The notes under the pieces are model-generated. The model saw only the letters and a list, made by a program, of their open reading frames with translations. It was not told where the DNA came from and searched no databases. DNA of 64,000 bases from Streptomyces cavernicola (lineage in GTDB: Bacteria > Actinomycetota > Actinomycetes > Streptomycetales > Streptomycetaceae). The position numbers were made by a program, and so were the translations under genes. This document shows, piece after piece, positions 44,773 to 53,691 of this stretch. Location: NCBI RefSeq assembly GCF_029968035.1, contig NZ_JASCIQ010000009.1, forward strand, positions 62,001 to 126,000, given 5' to 3'. Every line of letters begins with the position of its first letter. The first letter of the stretch is position 1.

Positions 44773-45177
44773 GTGCACAGTGGGATACGAGCTCGGAGAC
44801 GGGCCCGACGGACGCTGCTCGGCTGCGTGACGTCGGCCGCCGCCCTGCTGCTTGCCCTTCTGGGTCCGGGCGCCGCGCAGGCGGCCGCGGCCGGCCCCTG
44901 CCAGGGCCACAAGATCAAGACGTTCAGGTTCTCCACCGGCCACGTCACCGTCTTCAAGACCAGCGGTTTCGTCTGCGCTCTCACGTACGCCGAAGACCCG
45001 GGCCGCACCCGCAGGATGTCCGTGACGCTGCAGGCCCGCGGGCACCGCGCGGTGACCCGTTCCGGCATGTTCCGGGAGTACGCGGGCCCGCTGTCGGTGC
45101 GCGCCGCGCACCGCTGTGTGCGGGTCAGCGGCACGGTCGGCGGGGGCTCGCTCGCGCCCCGTTGGATCCAGTGCTGA
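44773..45177 (+). CDS. Small secreted basic protein of unknown function
   Basis: A 134-residue protein; GTG at 44773 is preferred because GGGAGGGG falls 5-6 nt upstream and would lie inside a frame starting at the ATG at 44758. Signal peptide: RRRARRTLLGCV then AAALLLALLGPGAAQA. The mature part is small, beta-rich and has four cysteines (GPCQG, GFVCAL, AHRCVRV, WIQC at the end), likely two disulfides, plus a basic middle (GRTRRM, GHRAVTR). No family recognised. Actinomycete secreted proteins of this style include inhibitors and surface-active peptides, but nothing here decides it. Confidence 0.7.
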   Translation: MHSGIRARRRARRTLLGCVTSAAALLLALLGPGAAQAAAAGPCQGHKIKTFRFSTGHVTVFKTSGFVCALTYAEDPGRTRRMSVTLQARGHRAVTRSGMFREYAGPLSVRAAHRCVRVSGTVGGGSLAPRWIQC

Positions 45178-45206
45178 ACCGCCACTGAACTGCCACTGAA
45201 CCGCCT
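45174..45206. repeat. 11 bp tandem repeat, three copies over a stop codon
   Basis: CTGAACCGCCA, CTGAACTGCCA, CTGAACCGCCT in succession, starting in the last codon of the secreted-protein gene. The stop TGA is part of the first copy. Confidence 0.8.
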
Positions 45207-45286
45207 CTGGTTCCCCAATCCCCTCTGGTGCCACAGGAGTTGCTCCGATAGGTTCCGGCGGACATCCGTGACACAGGGGAGGGTGC

Positions 45287-46741
45287 ATGCGTAAGGCACT
45301 CAGATGGCTGCTGTCGCTCGTGGTGCTCATAGGCACCGTGAGCGCGGCGGGTGCGGCCACCGCCGCACAGCCGCAGACAGCGCCGCAGACACAGGCTCAG
45401 GCTCAGGACGACGGGGCCGAGGCCGACATCAAGGACCGGCTGCTCGCGATCGACGGCATGCGCCTGATCGAGGAGAAGCCGTACCCCGGCTACCGCTTCT
45501 TCGTCCTCGGCTACACACAGCCGGTCGACCACAAGAACCCCGGCAAGGGCACGTTCGAGCAGCGGCTGACCGTCCTGCACAAGGACACCGCGCGGCCGAC
45601 GGTGTTCTTCACCTCCGGCTACCACGTCTCCACGAACCCGCGCCGCAGCGAGCCGACGCAGATCGTGGACGGCAACCAGGTCTCCCTGGAGTACCGCTTC
45701 TTCTCGCCGTCGCGCCCCGACCCCGCCGACTGGTCGAAGCTCGACATCCAGCAGGCCGCCGCCGACCAGCACCGCCTCTTCGAGGCCCTCAAGCCGATCT
45801 ACTCCAAGAAGTGGCTGGCGACGGGCGGTTCGAAGGGCGGCATGACCGCCACGTACTACGAGCGCTTCCACCCGGACGACATGGACGGCGTCGTCGCGTA
45901 CGTCGCGCCCAACGACGTCGTCAACAACGAGGACTCGGCGTACGACCGGTTCTTCGAGACCGTCGGGCCGAAGGAGTGCCGCGAGGCGCTGCAGGCCGTC
46001 GAGCGCGAGGCACTGGTGCGGCGCGAGCCGATGGAGAAGCTGTACGCGGACTACCTGGCCGCGGGCGACTACACCGTGAAGACCGTGGGCACCCTCGACA
46101 AGGCCTTCGAGGCGACCGTCCTCGACACGGCCTGGGGCTTCTGGCAGTACAGCCTGGAGGCGGACTGCGCCGACGTACCCGAAGCGGCGAAGGTCAGCGA
46201 CCAGGAGCTGTTCGACTACATCGACACGATCGCCGGCTGGTCCGCCTACACCGACCAGAGCCTGGCCGACTACACGCCGTACTACTACCAGGCGGGTACG
46301 CAGCTGGGCGCGCCCACCATCCAGCAGCCGCACCTGGAGGGCCTGACGCGCTACGGCTACCAGCCGCCGCGCAACTTCGTGCCGCGTGACATCCCGATGT
46401 CCTTCGACCCGTCGACGATGCGCGACGTGGACAGCTGGGTGCGGCAGAACGCGGAGCGGATGCTCTTCGTCTACGGCCAGAACGACCCGTGGGGCTCCGA
46501 GCCGTTCCGCCCCGGCGCGGGCACCGAGGACTCGTACGTGGTGACGGCGCCGGGCGCCAACCACGGCGCGAACGTCGCCGGTCTCGTCGCCGACGAGAAG
46601 GCCAAGGCCACCGCCGACATCCTGAAGTGGGCGGGCGTCGCCCCGGCGGCCGTCAAGTCCGACCCGTCGAAGGCGAAGCCGCTGGCCGCGTACGACGCGA
46701 CACTGGACAAGCAGGACGTACGGAAGGGGCTGCGCCCCTAA
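45287..46741 (+). CDS. Secreted S37-family tripeptidyl aminopeptidase (PS-10)
   Basis: A 484-residue exported serine peptidase starting MRKALRWLLSLVVLIGTVSA, with GGGAGG upstream. The signal peptide ends near ATAAQPQ. The domain is an alpha/beta hydrolase of the S37 / PS-10 family: nucleophile Ser in TGGSKGGMTATYYERFHP, acid region GQNDPWGSEPF, and the catalytic His in APGANHGANVAG. Known members release tri- or tetrapeptides from proline-containing substrates. Length fits. Followed by a strong terminator. Confidence 0.9.
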   Translation: MRKALRWLLSLVVLIGTVSAAGAATAAQPQTAPQTQAQAQDDGAEADIKDRLLAIDGMRLIEEKPYPGYRFFVLGYTQPVDHKNPGKGTFEQRLTVLHKDTARPTVFFTSGYHVSTNPRRSEPTQIVDGNQVSLEYRFFSPSRPDPADWSKLDIQQAAADQHRLFEALKPIYSKKWLATGGSKGGMTATYYERFHPDDMDGVVAYVAPNDVVNNEDSAYDRFFETVGPKECREALQAVEREALVRREPMEKLYADYLAAGDYTVKTVGTLDKAFEATVLDTAWGFWQYSLEADCADVPEAAKVSDQELFDYIDTIAGWSAYTDQSLADYTPYYYQAGTQLGAPTIQQPHLEGLTRYGYQPPRNFVPRDIPMSFDPSTMRDVDSWVRQNAERMLFVYGQNDPWGSEPFRPGAGTEDSYVVTAPGANHGANVAGLVADEKAKATADILKWAGVAPAAVKSDPSKAKPLAAYDATLDKQDVRKGLRP

Positions 46742-46762
46742 GGGGCAGCTGAAGAGAACAAG

Positions 46763-46797
46763 CGCCGGGTGGGCTCAATGACTGGGCCCACCCGGCG
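46763..46797. terminator. Bidirectional terminator between convergent genes
   Basis: Perfect 12 bp stem CGCCGGGTGGGC / GCCCACCCGGCG with an 11 nt loop, followed rightward by TCTTGCTGTC. It serves the S37 peptidase and the convergent ThDP enzyme. Confidence 0.8.
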
Positions 46798-46810
46798 TCT
46801 TGCTGTCGCC

Positions 46811-48481
46811 TCAGAGATGCGTAGGCGCGAACATCTTCAACAGTGCCGGCAGCACCACGACCGAAGGGCCGGGCGCCGCAAGGGACTTGGCGAGGTCCGC
46901 GGCGAGCGAATCCACCGACGTCCGCACAGCGGGCACCCCGAAGGACTCGGCGAGGGCCACGAAGTCAGGGCGGGACAGCTCGGTGGCCGTGGCCTCTCCG
47001 AACGCGTCCGTCATGTACTCGCGGAGGATGCCGTAACCGCCGTCGTCCACGATCAGCCAGGTGACGTTCAGGTCGTACTGCCGGGCCGTGGCGAGCTCCG
47101 CGATCGAGTACATCGCGCCGCCGTCGCCGGAGACCGCGAGCACCGGCCGGGTGGGGTCGGCGACGGCCGCGCCGAGCGCCGCCGGGAAGCCGTACCCGAG
47201 GCCGCCCGCGCCCTGGGCGGAGTGCATCGCTCCGGGCCAGGCGGACCAGGCCCAGTAGGCGAGGATCGTCATGTCCCAGAACGACGGCGATCTGTCGGGA
47301 AGCGCCTCGCGGACGGCCGCCAGGACCTGCCGTTCCAGCACCAACTCCTGCCCGTCCAGGCGCTCCTGGACCTTGGCGAGCAGTTCGGCGACCCGGCCTG
47401 CGGCCTCCGGATCGGGCCGCTCCTCGACCGTCTCCAGGAGTGCGGAGAGGGCGAGGCGGGCGTCCGCGTGGATGCCGAGGGCGGGGTGGTTGGACTCCAG
47501 CTTCCCGGCGTCCGCCTCGATCTGCACGACCCGGCCGCGGGGCTGGAACGTGTGGTAGTTCGAGGAGAGTTCGCCGAGGCCCGAGCCGACGACGAGCAGG
47601 ACGTCGGCGTCCTCCAGGAGGTCCGTGGTGTGCCGGTCCTCCATCCAGGACTGCAGCGACAGCGGGTGCTCCCAGGGGAAGGCGCCCTTGCCGCCGAAGG
47701 TGGTGACCACCGGGGCGTTCAGCTTCTCGGCGAGCGCGAGCAGCTTCCCCACCGCGTCGGAACGCACCACTCCGCCGCCCGCGACGATCGCCGGCCGCTC
47801 GGCCTTGGACAGCAAGTCGGCCGCGACGGCGGTGAGTTCGGGCCGGGGCACGAGCTCGTGCGGAGTGGCGTCCATCGCCGTGACGACGGGCAGCGCCGTC
47901 TCGGCGAGGAGGACGTCCTGCGGGATCTCCACCCACACCGGTCCGTGCGGCGCGGTCAGCGCCGACTCCCAGGCCGCGGCGATCGCCGAGGGGATCTGGG
48001 ACTGCGTACGGACCGTGTGGACGGACTTGACCACGTCTCGGAACGAGGCCTGCTGGTCACGGAGTTCGTGCAGATAGCCGTGGCGTCCGCCGCCGAGCCC
48101 GGCCGCCGGGACCTGGCTGCCGATCGCGAGCACCGGGGCGCTCGCGGCGGCGGCCTCCTGGAGCGCGGCGAGCGACATCAGCGCACCGGGCCCGGTGGAG
48201 AGCAGCAGCGGGGCGGCCTCGCCGGTGACCCGTCCGTACGCGTCGGCGGCGAAGCCCGCGTTGTTCTCCACGCGCAGGCCGACATACGTGAGGTCGGAGC
48301 GGCGCAGCGCGTCGAACATGCCGAGGGCGTGCTGCCCCGGCAGGCCGAACACGGTGGCCGCGCCGAGGCCGCGCAGGGTCTCGACGACCAGGTCCCCCCC
48401 GGTCCGCCCGGCGGGCGGGTTGAGGGCGGCCTCGGTCTGCGCGGCGGTGGGCCGCAGTTCCAGGTCGTGGTCGTGGGTCAC
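46811..48481 (-). CDS. Thiamine-diphosphate-dependent decarboxylase-type enzyme
   Basis: A 556-residue ThDP enzyme of the acetolactate synthase/decarboxylase superfamily; GTG at 48481 overlaps the ureohydrolase stop by 4 bp. The PYR domain has the activating Glu in [15 protein letters not shown]; the PP domain has GDGGAMYS ... VDDGGYGI, where the usual Asn-Asn of the ThDP motif is replaced by Asp-Asp. The reaction is not known. In Pseudomonas a ThDP enzyme (2-ketoarginine decarboxylase, AruI) precedes guanidinobutyrase in arginine breakdown; the gene pair here invites the same reading (inference). Confidence 0.85.
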   Translation of the reverse strand: MTHDHDLELRPTAAQTEAALNPPAGRTGGDLVVETLRGLGAATVFGLPGQHALGMFDALRRSDLTYVGLRVENNAGFAADAYGRVTGEAAPLLLSTGPGALMSLAALQEAAAASAPVLAIGSQVPAAGLGGGRHGYLHELRDQQASFRDVVKSVHTVRTQSQIPSAIAAAWESALTAPHGPVWVEIPQDVLLAETALPVVTAMDATPHELVPRPELTAVAADLLSKAERPAIVAGGGVVRSDAVGKLLALAEKLNAPVVTTFGGKGAFPWEHPLSLQSWMEDRHTTDLLEDADVLLVVGSGLGELSSNYHTFQPRGRVVQIEADAGKLESNHPALGIHADARLALSALLETVEERPDPEAAGRVAELLAKVQERLDGQELVLERQVLAAVREALPDRSPSFWDMTILAYWAWSAWPGAMHSAQGAGGLGYGFPAALGAAVADPTRPVLAVSGDGGAMYSIAELATARQYDLNVTWLIVDDGGYGILREYMTDAFGEATATELSRPDFVALAESFGVPAVRTSVDSLAADLAKSLAAPGPSVVVLPALLKMFAPTHL

Positions 48482-49464
48482 GCGGTGGTCGCCTCCCGGC
48501 TTGCTGCGATCTGACGGGACATGATCGTGGTCAGTTCGTACGCCGTGTGGGAGGCGGCGACGGCGGTGATCTCCGCGTGGTCGTACGCCGGGGCGACCTC
48601 CACGACGTCCGCCGAGACCAGGTTGCAGGACGACAGGCCGCGCAGGATCTCCAGAAGCTCGCGGGAGGTCATGCCGCCCGCCTCTGGGGTGCCGGTGCCC
48701 GGGGCGTGGGCCGGGTCGAGGCAGTCGATGTCGATGGAGATGTACAGCGGGCGGTCGCCGATGCGCTGGCGGAGCTGGTCCGCGACCTCGTCCGCGCCGC
48801 GGCGGTAGACGTCCGCCGAGGTGACGATGCCGAAGCCCATCTTCTCGTCGTCGGTCAGGTCCTGCTTGCCGTAGAGCGGGCCGCGGGTGCCGACGTGGGA
48901 GAGCGCCTCGGTGTCGAGGATGCCCTCCTCGACGGCGCGGCGGAACGGGGTGCCGTGCGTGTACTCCGCGCCGAAGTACGTGTCCCAGGTGTCCAGGTGG
49001 GCGTCGAAGTGGAGCAGCGCGACCGGGCCGTGCTTCTTCGCGACCGAGCGGAGCAGCGGCAGCGCGATGGTGTGGTCGCCGCCGAGGGTCATCATGCGGG
49101 CGCCGCTGCCCAGGATGTCGTCGGCGGCGGCCTCGATGGTCTCCACCGCTTCGTTGATGTTGAAGGGGTTGGCGGCTATGTCGCCCGCGTCCGCGACCTG
49201 GGCGAGGGCGAACGGGGATGCGTCCTGCGCCGGGTTGTAGGGACGCAGCAGCCGGGAGGCCTCACGGATGGCGTTGCCGCCGAAGCGAGCGCCGGGGCGG
49301 TACGAGACACCCGTGTCGAACGGCACGCCCACGACCGCGACGTCCGTCTTGCCGCCGACCTCGTCGAGGCGGGGCAGGCGGGCGTACGTCGCCGGGCCGG
49401 CGTAGCGCGGGACGCGGGAGGAGTCGACGGGGCCGCGGGGGGTCGGGGTCTCGGCGCTGCTCAT
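48478..49464 (-). CDS. speB: Agmatinase/guanidinobutyrase-type ureohydrolase
   Basis: A 328-residue Mn-dependent ureohydrolase releasing urea from a guanidino compound. The ATG at 49464 follows AGGAAG. Metal ligands are all visible: [19 protein letters not shown], and [19 protein letters not shown]. The Gly-rich substrate loop ([15 protein letters not shown]) is typical for agmatinase or guanidinobutyrase rather than arginase. Neighbours (ThDP enzyme, symporter, PucR regulator) suggest nutrient use, not polyamine synthesis. Exact substrate uncertain. Confidence 0.9.
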   Translation of the reverse strand: MSSAETPTPRGPVDSSRVPRYAGPATYARLPRLDEVGGKTDVAVVGVPFDTGVSYRPGARFGGNAIREASRLLRPYNPAQDASPFALAQVADAGDIAANPFNINEAVETIEAAADDILGSGARMMTLGGDHTIALPLLRSVAKKHGPVALLHFDAHLDTWDTYFGAEYTHGTPFRRAVEEGILDTEALSHVGTRGPLYGKQDLTDDEKMGFGIVTSADVYRRGADEVADQLRQRIGDRPLYISIDIDCLDPAHAPGTGTPEAGGMTSRELLEILRGLSSCNLVSADVVEVAPAYDHAEITAVAASHTAYELTTIMSRQIAASREATTA

Positions 49465-49539
49465 GGTCGTTCTTCCTCCTGGCTTGCTGGGTCGGTTCCA
49501 AGTGTTGCGCGGCCCACTGACAACGGGCCGCACGTGAAT

Positions 49540-51015
49540 TCAGGCGCTGGTCACGGCGGTTGCCGGGGTTTCGGTCGGCTCCTCGGCGCGGCCCGCGAGG
49601 CGCTCGCGCCAGGCGGCGAGGACGGCGGCGTCGGTCGGCGGGGTGGCCAGGGAGACGACGACGTACACGGCGAGGGAGGCCAACAGGCCGCCGTACACGG
49701 CCTCGTTGGCGAGGATGCCGTAGTACGCCATGAGCGCGACGACGGAGATGCCGCCGGCGGCGACGGAGGCGAGCGCTCCGGCCGCGGTGCCGCGGCGCCA
49801 CACCAGACCGCCGAGGATCGGCACGAGCAGTCCGCCGACGAGCAGGTTGTAGGCGACTGTCAGGGCCGCCACCACGTCGTTGAGCGCGATGGAGATGACG
49901 ACGACCGCGGCACCCATGATCAGGATGAACAGGCGGTTGCCCTTGACCTCGTCGTGCGGCCCCTCGTCGTGGCCCGAGGGCTTCACGATGCCGCGCAGGC
50001 GCGACCAGATGTCGTTGTTGGCGACGGTGGCGCAGGCGATGAGCGCCCCGGAGGACGTGGACATCACGGCGGCGAGCGCGGCGGCGAGCACCAGGCCCCG
50101 CACGCCCATGGGGAGTTCGTCCTTGACGATGGTGGCGAACGCGGCGTCGGCGCTCTCCAGGTTCGGGTACATGACCTTGGCCGCGGTGCCGATGACGGCG
50201 CCGGCGATCGCGTAGACCAGGCAGTACGTGCCGGCCGCGGCGCCGCCGAGGCGGGCGACCTTGTCGCTGCGGGCGGTGAAGACGCGCTGCCAGATGTCCT
50301 GCCCGATGAGCATGCCGAACGTATAGATCAGCACGTACGTGAAGATCGTCTCGCCGCCGATGCCCAGCGGGTCGAAGTACTCGGTGGGCAGCTTGGCCTT
50401 CATCTCGCTGAAGCCGCCGGCCTTGATCACGGCGATGGGCAGCAGCAGGAGCAGCACGCCGATCGTCTTGACGACGAACTGCACCATGTCGGTGAGCGTG
50501 ATCGCCCACATGCCGCCGAGCGTGGAGTAGGCGACGACGATGGTGCCGCCCAGGATGATCGCGACGGTGCGGTGCACGTCGAAGAGGACGTCGAAGATCG
50601 TGGCGTACGCGATGGTCGAGGTGACCGCGAGCATCAGCGTGTACGCCCACATGACGACGCCGGAGATGACGCCCGCGCGGCCCCCGTAGCGCAGGTCGAG
50701 CATCTCGGAGACGGTGTAGACCTTCAGGCGCGCGATGCGGGCCGAGAAGAAGATCGACAGAGCCAGGATGCCCAGGCCGATGGTGAACACCATCCAGGCG
50801 CCGGACAGGCCGTACTGGTAGCCGAGGCCGACGCCGCCGATGGTGGAGGCGCCGCCGAGGACGATGGCGGCCATCGTCCCGGAGTAGAACCACGGTCCGA
50901 GGCGGCGCCCGGCGACCAGGAACTCGCTCTTGGACTTGGCGCGGCGCATGCCCCACCAGCCCATGGCGAGCATGCCGACGAGATAGATGACGATCACTGT
51001 GTAGTCGACGGCCAT
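49540..51015 (-). CDS. Sodium:solute symporter (SSS family)
   Basis: A 491-residue membrane transporter; ATG at 51015 behind AAGGAGGG. About 13 membrane helices, from YTVIVIYLVGMLAMGWWG to VVALMAYYGILA and on. Signature regions: FLVAGRRLGPWFYSGTMAA, VYTVSEMLDLRYGG, and the sodium-site helix ALAAVMSTSSGALIACATV. Takes up a small organic solute with sodium. The downstream ureohydrolase starts 75 bp later and the divergent PucR gene lies upstream, so the transported compound is probably the pathway substrate, perhaps a guanidino compound. Confidence 0.93.
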   Translation of the reverse strand: MAVDYTVIVIYLVGMLAMGWWGMRRAKSKSEFLVAGRRLGPWFYSGTMAAIVLGGASTIGGVGLGYQYGLSGAWMVFTIGLGILALSIFFSARIARLKVYTVSEMLDLRYGGRAGVISGVVMWAYTLMLAVTSTIAYATIFDVLFDVHRTVAIILGGTIVVAYSTLGGMWAITLTDMVQFVVKTIGVLLLLLPIAVIKAGGFSEMKAKLPTEYFDPLGIGGETIFTYVLIYTFGMLIGQDIWQRVFTARSDKVARLGGAAAGTYCLVYAIAGAVIGTAAKVMYPNLESADAAFATIVKDELPMGVRGLVLAAALAAVMSTSSGALIACATVANNDIWSRLRGIVKPSGHDEGPHDEVKGNRLFILIMGAAVVVISIALNDVVAALTVAYNLLVGGLLVPILGGLVWRRGTAAGALASVAAGGISVVALMAYYGILANEAVYGGLLASLAVYVVVSLATPPTDAAVLAAWRERLAGRAEEPTETPATAVTSA

Positions 51016-51154
51016 ACGGCCCTCCTTCGCGCACCTCAGTGGCGTGTCGTGCAGATACGGGGGTTGGGGGGTGACCGGCCAGGGGGACATCCGCCCGTAC
51101 CCGCAGCCAGTGGTCGGCACGACCTTAAGTGGCCGTAAAGAGCGGCTGAAGTGT

Positions 51155-51194
51155 ACGTTTCCTCCACTTCTCGCATCATGGATGGAGGGAACGT
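51155..51194. promoter_or_regulatory. Long inverted repeat, candidate PucR operator
   Basis: ACGTTTCCTCCA (51155-51166) and TGGAGGGAACGT (51183-51194) pair at 11 of 12 positions with a 16 bp spacer. The repeat ends 9 bp before the pucR-type start in the gap shared with the symporter gene. Confidence 0.6.
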
Positions 51195-51203
51195 CCACTG
51201 CCC

Positions 51204-52706
51204 ATGTCCACACCCGCACCTCTCCCCTCCTCCACACCATCGGCCCCGCCCGTCGCGCCGGTGGCGCTCACCGCGCTGCTCGCACTCGACTCGCTGGGCC
51301 TGCGCCAGATCGCGGGACCCGACGCGCGCGAGGCGGGCACCGTCGTCCACTGGGCGCACACCTCGGAGCTGTCCGACCCGTCCCCGTACCTGCTCGGCGG
51401 CGAGCTGCTCCTGACGGCCGGCGTGCACATCGGGGAGGCGGGCGACGGCGACCTGGACGCCTATGTGGCGCGGGTCGTGGCGGCGGGCTGCGCGGCGCTC
51501 GGCTTCGGTGTGGCACCGGTGCACGACACCGTGCCGCGCGCCCTTGAGGAGGCCTGCGACCGGCACGGACTACCCCTGCTCGAAGTGCCGCCGCGGACGA
51601 CGTTCAGCGGGGTGGCACGCGCGGTGTGGCGGCTGATGGCCGAGGCCAGGCACGCGGAGCTGCGCCGGGTCGCCGAGGCGCAGCAGGGCCTGGCGACCGC
51701 GGCGGCCCGGCCGGACCCGGTCCCCGCCGTGCTCCGCCAGCTCGCCACCCGCCTCAACGGTGCGGCGTTCCTGTACGGGCCGGAGGGGACGGAGCTGCAG
51801 TCCGCGGGCCGCACGGGCGGGGCGGCGCGTGCGGCGCTGCGCGAGCTGACCGCGGTCGTGCGCCGCGCGACGCCGGGCGCGCCCACCGCGGCCGCGGACA
51901 CGGCGGGTCCCGTACACCTGACCGCGTACGCCCTGGGCGGCGGGCGCGGCTTCGCGCTCGGCGTCGCGACCGAGCACCGCGCGGCGGGCGATCACACCAT
52001 CACCGGGGCCGCGGTGGTGCTGCTCTCGCTGCTCGCCGGTGAGCATCAGAGCGCCTCGGAGGCGGCCCGTTCGGCGGCGCTCGTCCGGCTGCTGCTCGGC
52101 GCCGAGCCGGAGCGGGCCGGGGCACTCCTGGGGAGCGAGGCGTGGCGCGTGGTGCACGCGCGCGTGGCGCCGTCCCGCGCGGAGCGCACCCCGCCGTCCG
52201 CGTCGGCGCTCGCGGTGTCCCTCGGCACGCCCCTGGTCGACCCGGCCGAGGACGACCCCGACAGCGGCGTCGTACGGCTCCTCGTCCCCGCCGACCGTGA
52301 GCTCGATCCGCCGCCCGGCTGGACGCTCGGGGTGTCCGCGCCCGCCCCGGTCGCGGATCTCGTCGCGGCCGACGCACGCGCGGCGCGGGCGCTGCGGCGC
52401 GCGGAGGTGACACGGTCGCCGCTGGTACGGGACCGGGAGTCCGGGTTCGCCGCGCTGGTCGAGCCGGCCGAGGCGGCTGCGCACGCGCGCGTGCTGCTCG
52501 ATCCGGTCGCGTCGAACCCGGCCCTCGTGGAGACCCTGCGCACCTGGCTCTCGCTGCACGGGAGTTGGGACCGTACGGCCACGGCGCTCGGCGTGCACCG
52601 GAACACGGTCCGGCAGCGGATCGGGCGCTGCGCCGCACTGCTTGAAACGGATCTGGACGATCCGGATGTGCGCATGGAGTTGTGGTTCGCCCTACGGAAC
52701 TGTTGA
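51204..52706 (+). CDS. PucR-family transcriptional regulator
   Basis: A 500-residue regulator. The N-terminal PucR domain (LTALLALDSLGLRQIAG, LLGGELLLTAGVHIG, GFGVAPVHDTVPRALEEAC) is followed by a middle GGDEF-like region and a C-terminal HTH_30 domain (LHGSWDRTATALGVHRNTVR, QRIGRCAALLETDLDD). Family members control use of purines, amino acids or amines. Divergent from the symporter operon and ATG is just 9 bp from a strong inverted repeat, so it likely controls that operon and itself. Confidence 0.9.
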   Translation: MSTPAPLPSSTPSAPPVAPVALTALLALDSLGLRQIAGPDAREAGTVVHWAHTSELSDPSPYLLGGELLLTAGVHIGEAGDGDLDAYVARVVAAGCAALGFGVAPVHDTVPRALEEACDRHGLPLLEVPPRTTFSGVARAVWRLMAEARHAELRRVAEAQQGLATAAARPDPVPAVLRQLATRLNGAAFLYGPEGTELQSAGRTGGAARAALRELTAVVRRATPGAPTAAADTAGPVHLTAYALGGGRGFALGVATEHRAAGDHTITGAAVVLLSLLAGEHQSASEAARSAALVRLLLGAEPERAGALLGSEAWRVVHARVAPSRAERTPPSASALAVSLGTPLVDPAEDDPDSGVVRLLVPADRELDPPPGWTLGVSAPAPVADLVAADARAARALRRAEVTRSPLVRDRESGFAALVEPAEAAAHARVLLDPVASNPALVETLRTWLSLHGSWDRTATALGVHRNTVRQRIGRCAALLETDLDDPDVRMELWFALRNC

Positions 52707-52823
52707 TTCCGCCCACTGGGTGTCGATTTCCGTCTCCAGAGGGGCGGTTTTCCCTCTGCGGCCGTGGTCCAGGCTTCGGGACTGCGGGTCCGGGCGGCCG
52801 GGGCCGACGGCACAATGGGGGGC

Positions 52824-53612
52824 ATGCCGATACCCAGCCGTGCCGCACTCGTCGACCACCTTGTCCGCACCCGTATCGCCGGTGACGTCGCCACACCCCG
52901 CGACAACAACCTGTCGCACTACCGCAAGCTGGCGAACGGCGACCGCCACTACTGGCTGGGCCTGGAGCTCGGCGACCGCTGGACCGACGAGCAGGACGTC
53001 CTCGCGGTGATGGCCGAGCGCTGCGGCGTGGTCGACGACCCGGAGCACCGCACGGGCCAGGACACGATCGACCCGGAGCTGACGGTCGACGCCCTGGAGC
53101 GGATGGCGGCCCGGCTGCGCAAGGCGGCCGCGGGCAAGGAGCGCGTGCTGCTCGCGACCGGCCACCCGGGCGGGCTGCTCGACGTGCACCGCGCGACGGC
53201 GCAGGCGCTGCGCGCCGCCGGCTGCGAGATCGTGGTGATCCCCGCCGGGCTCACCGCCGACGAGGGCTATGTCTTCCAGTTCGCCGACGTCGCGGTCCTG
53301 GAGCGCGGCGCCACGCTGTGGCACACCCACTCCCCCGAGCCGATGAAGGCGATCCTGGACGGCCTGGAGCGCGAGGGCCGCCCGCAGCCCGACCTGGTCG
53401 TCGCCGACCACGGCTGGGCGGGCTTCGCCGGTCAGCGCGGCCTGGACTCGGTCGGGTACGCGGACTGCAACGACCCGGCGCTGTTCCTCGGCGAGGCCGA
53501 GGGCACCCTGCAGGTCACGGTGCCCCTCGACGACCACGTCACCGACCCGCGCTTCTACGACCCGATGACGGCGTACCTGCTGGACTCGGCGGGCCTCACC
53601 CAGGGGGCGTGA
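52824..53612 (+). CDS. Conserved actinobacterial protein, possible phosphatase
   Basis: A 262-residue soluble protein beginning MPIPSRAALVDHLV; GGGGGG sits just before the ATG, and an ATG at 52815 is also possible. Notable blocks: TPRDNNLSHYRKLANGDRHY near the start, LATGHPGGLLDVHRATAQAL, IPAGLTADEGYVFQFADVAV, LWHTHSPEPMKAIL, VVADHGWAGFAGQRG and YADCNDPALFLGEAEG. His/Asp-rich motifs suggest a hydrolase. Similar actinobacterial proteins are labelled phosphatase in annotation, which I cannot confirm. Single gene with its own terminator. Confidence 0.75.
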   Translation: MPIPSRAALVDHLVRTRIAGDVATPRDNNLSHYRKLANGDRHYWLGLELGDRWTDEQDVLAVMAERCGVVDDPEHRTGQDTIDPELTVDALERMAARLRKAAAGKERVLLATGHPGGLLDVHRATAQALRAAGCEIVVIPAGLTADEGYVFQFADVAVLERGATLWHTHSPEPMKAILDGLEREGRPQPDLVVADHGWAGFAGQRGLDSVGYADCNDPALFLGEAEGTLQVTVPLDDHVTDPRFYDPMTAYLLDSAGLTQGA

Positions 53613-53618
53613 ACGCGG

Positions 53619-53648
53619 ATCGGCCTCCACGCGCGCGTGGAGGCCGAT
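53619..53648. terminator. Perfect 30 bp palindrome between convergent genes
   Basis: A fully self-complementary palindrome from ATCGGCCTCCACGCG to its mirror at 53648, followed by TTTCAG. It serves the gene ending at 53612 and tesB ending at 53692. Its centre is the palindrome CACGCGCGCGTG seen elsewhere in the window. Confidence 0.75.
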
Positions 53649-53691
53649 TTCAGATCCCGCACAAGATCCCGTACAGGGGAAGGCAGTTCGC

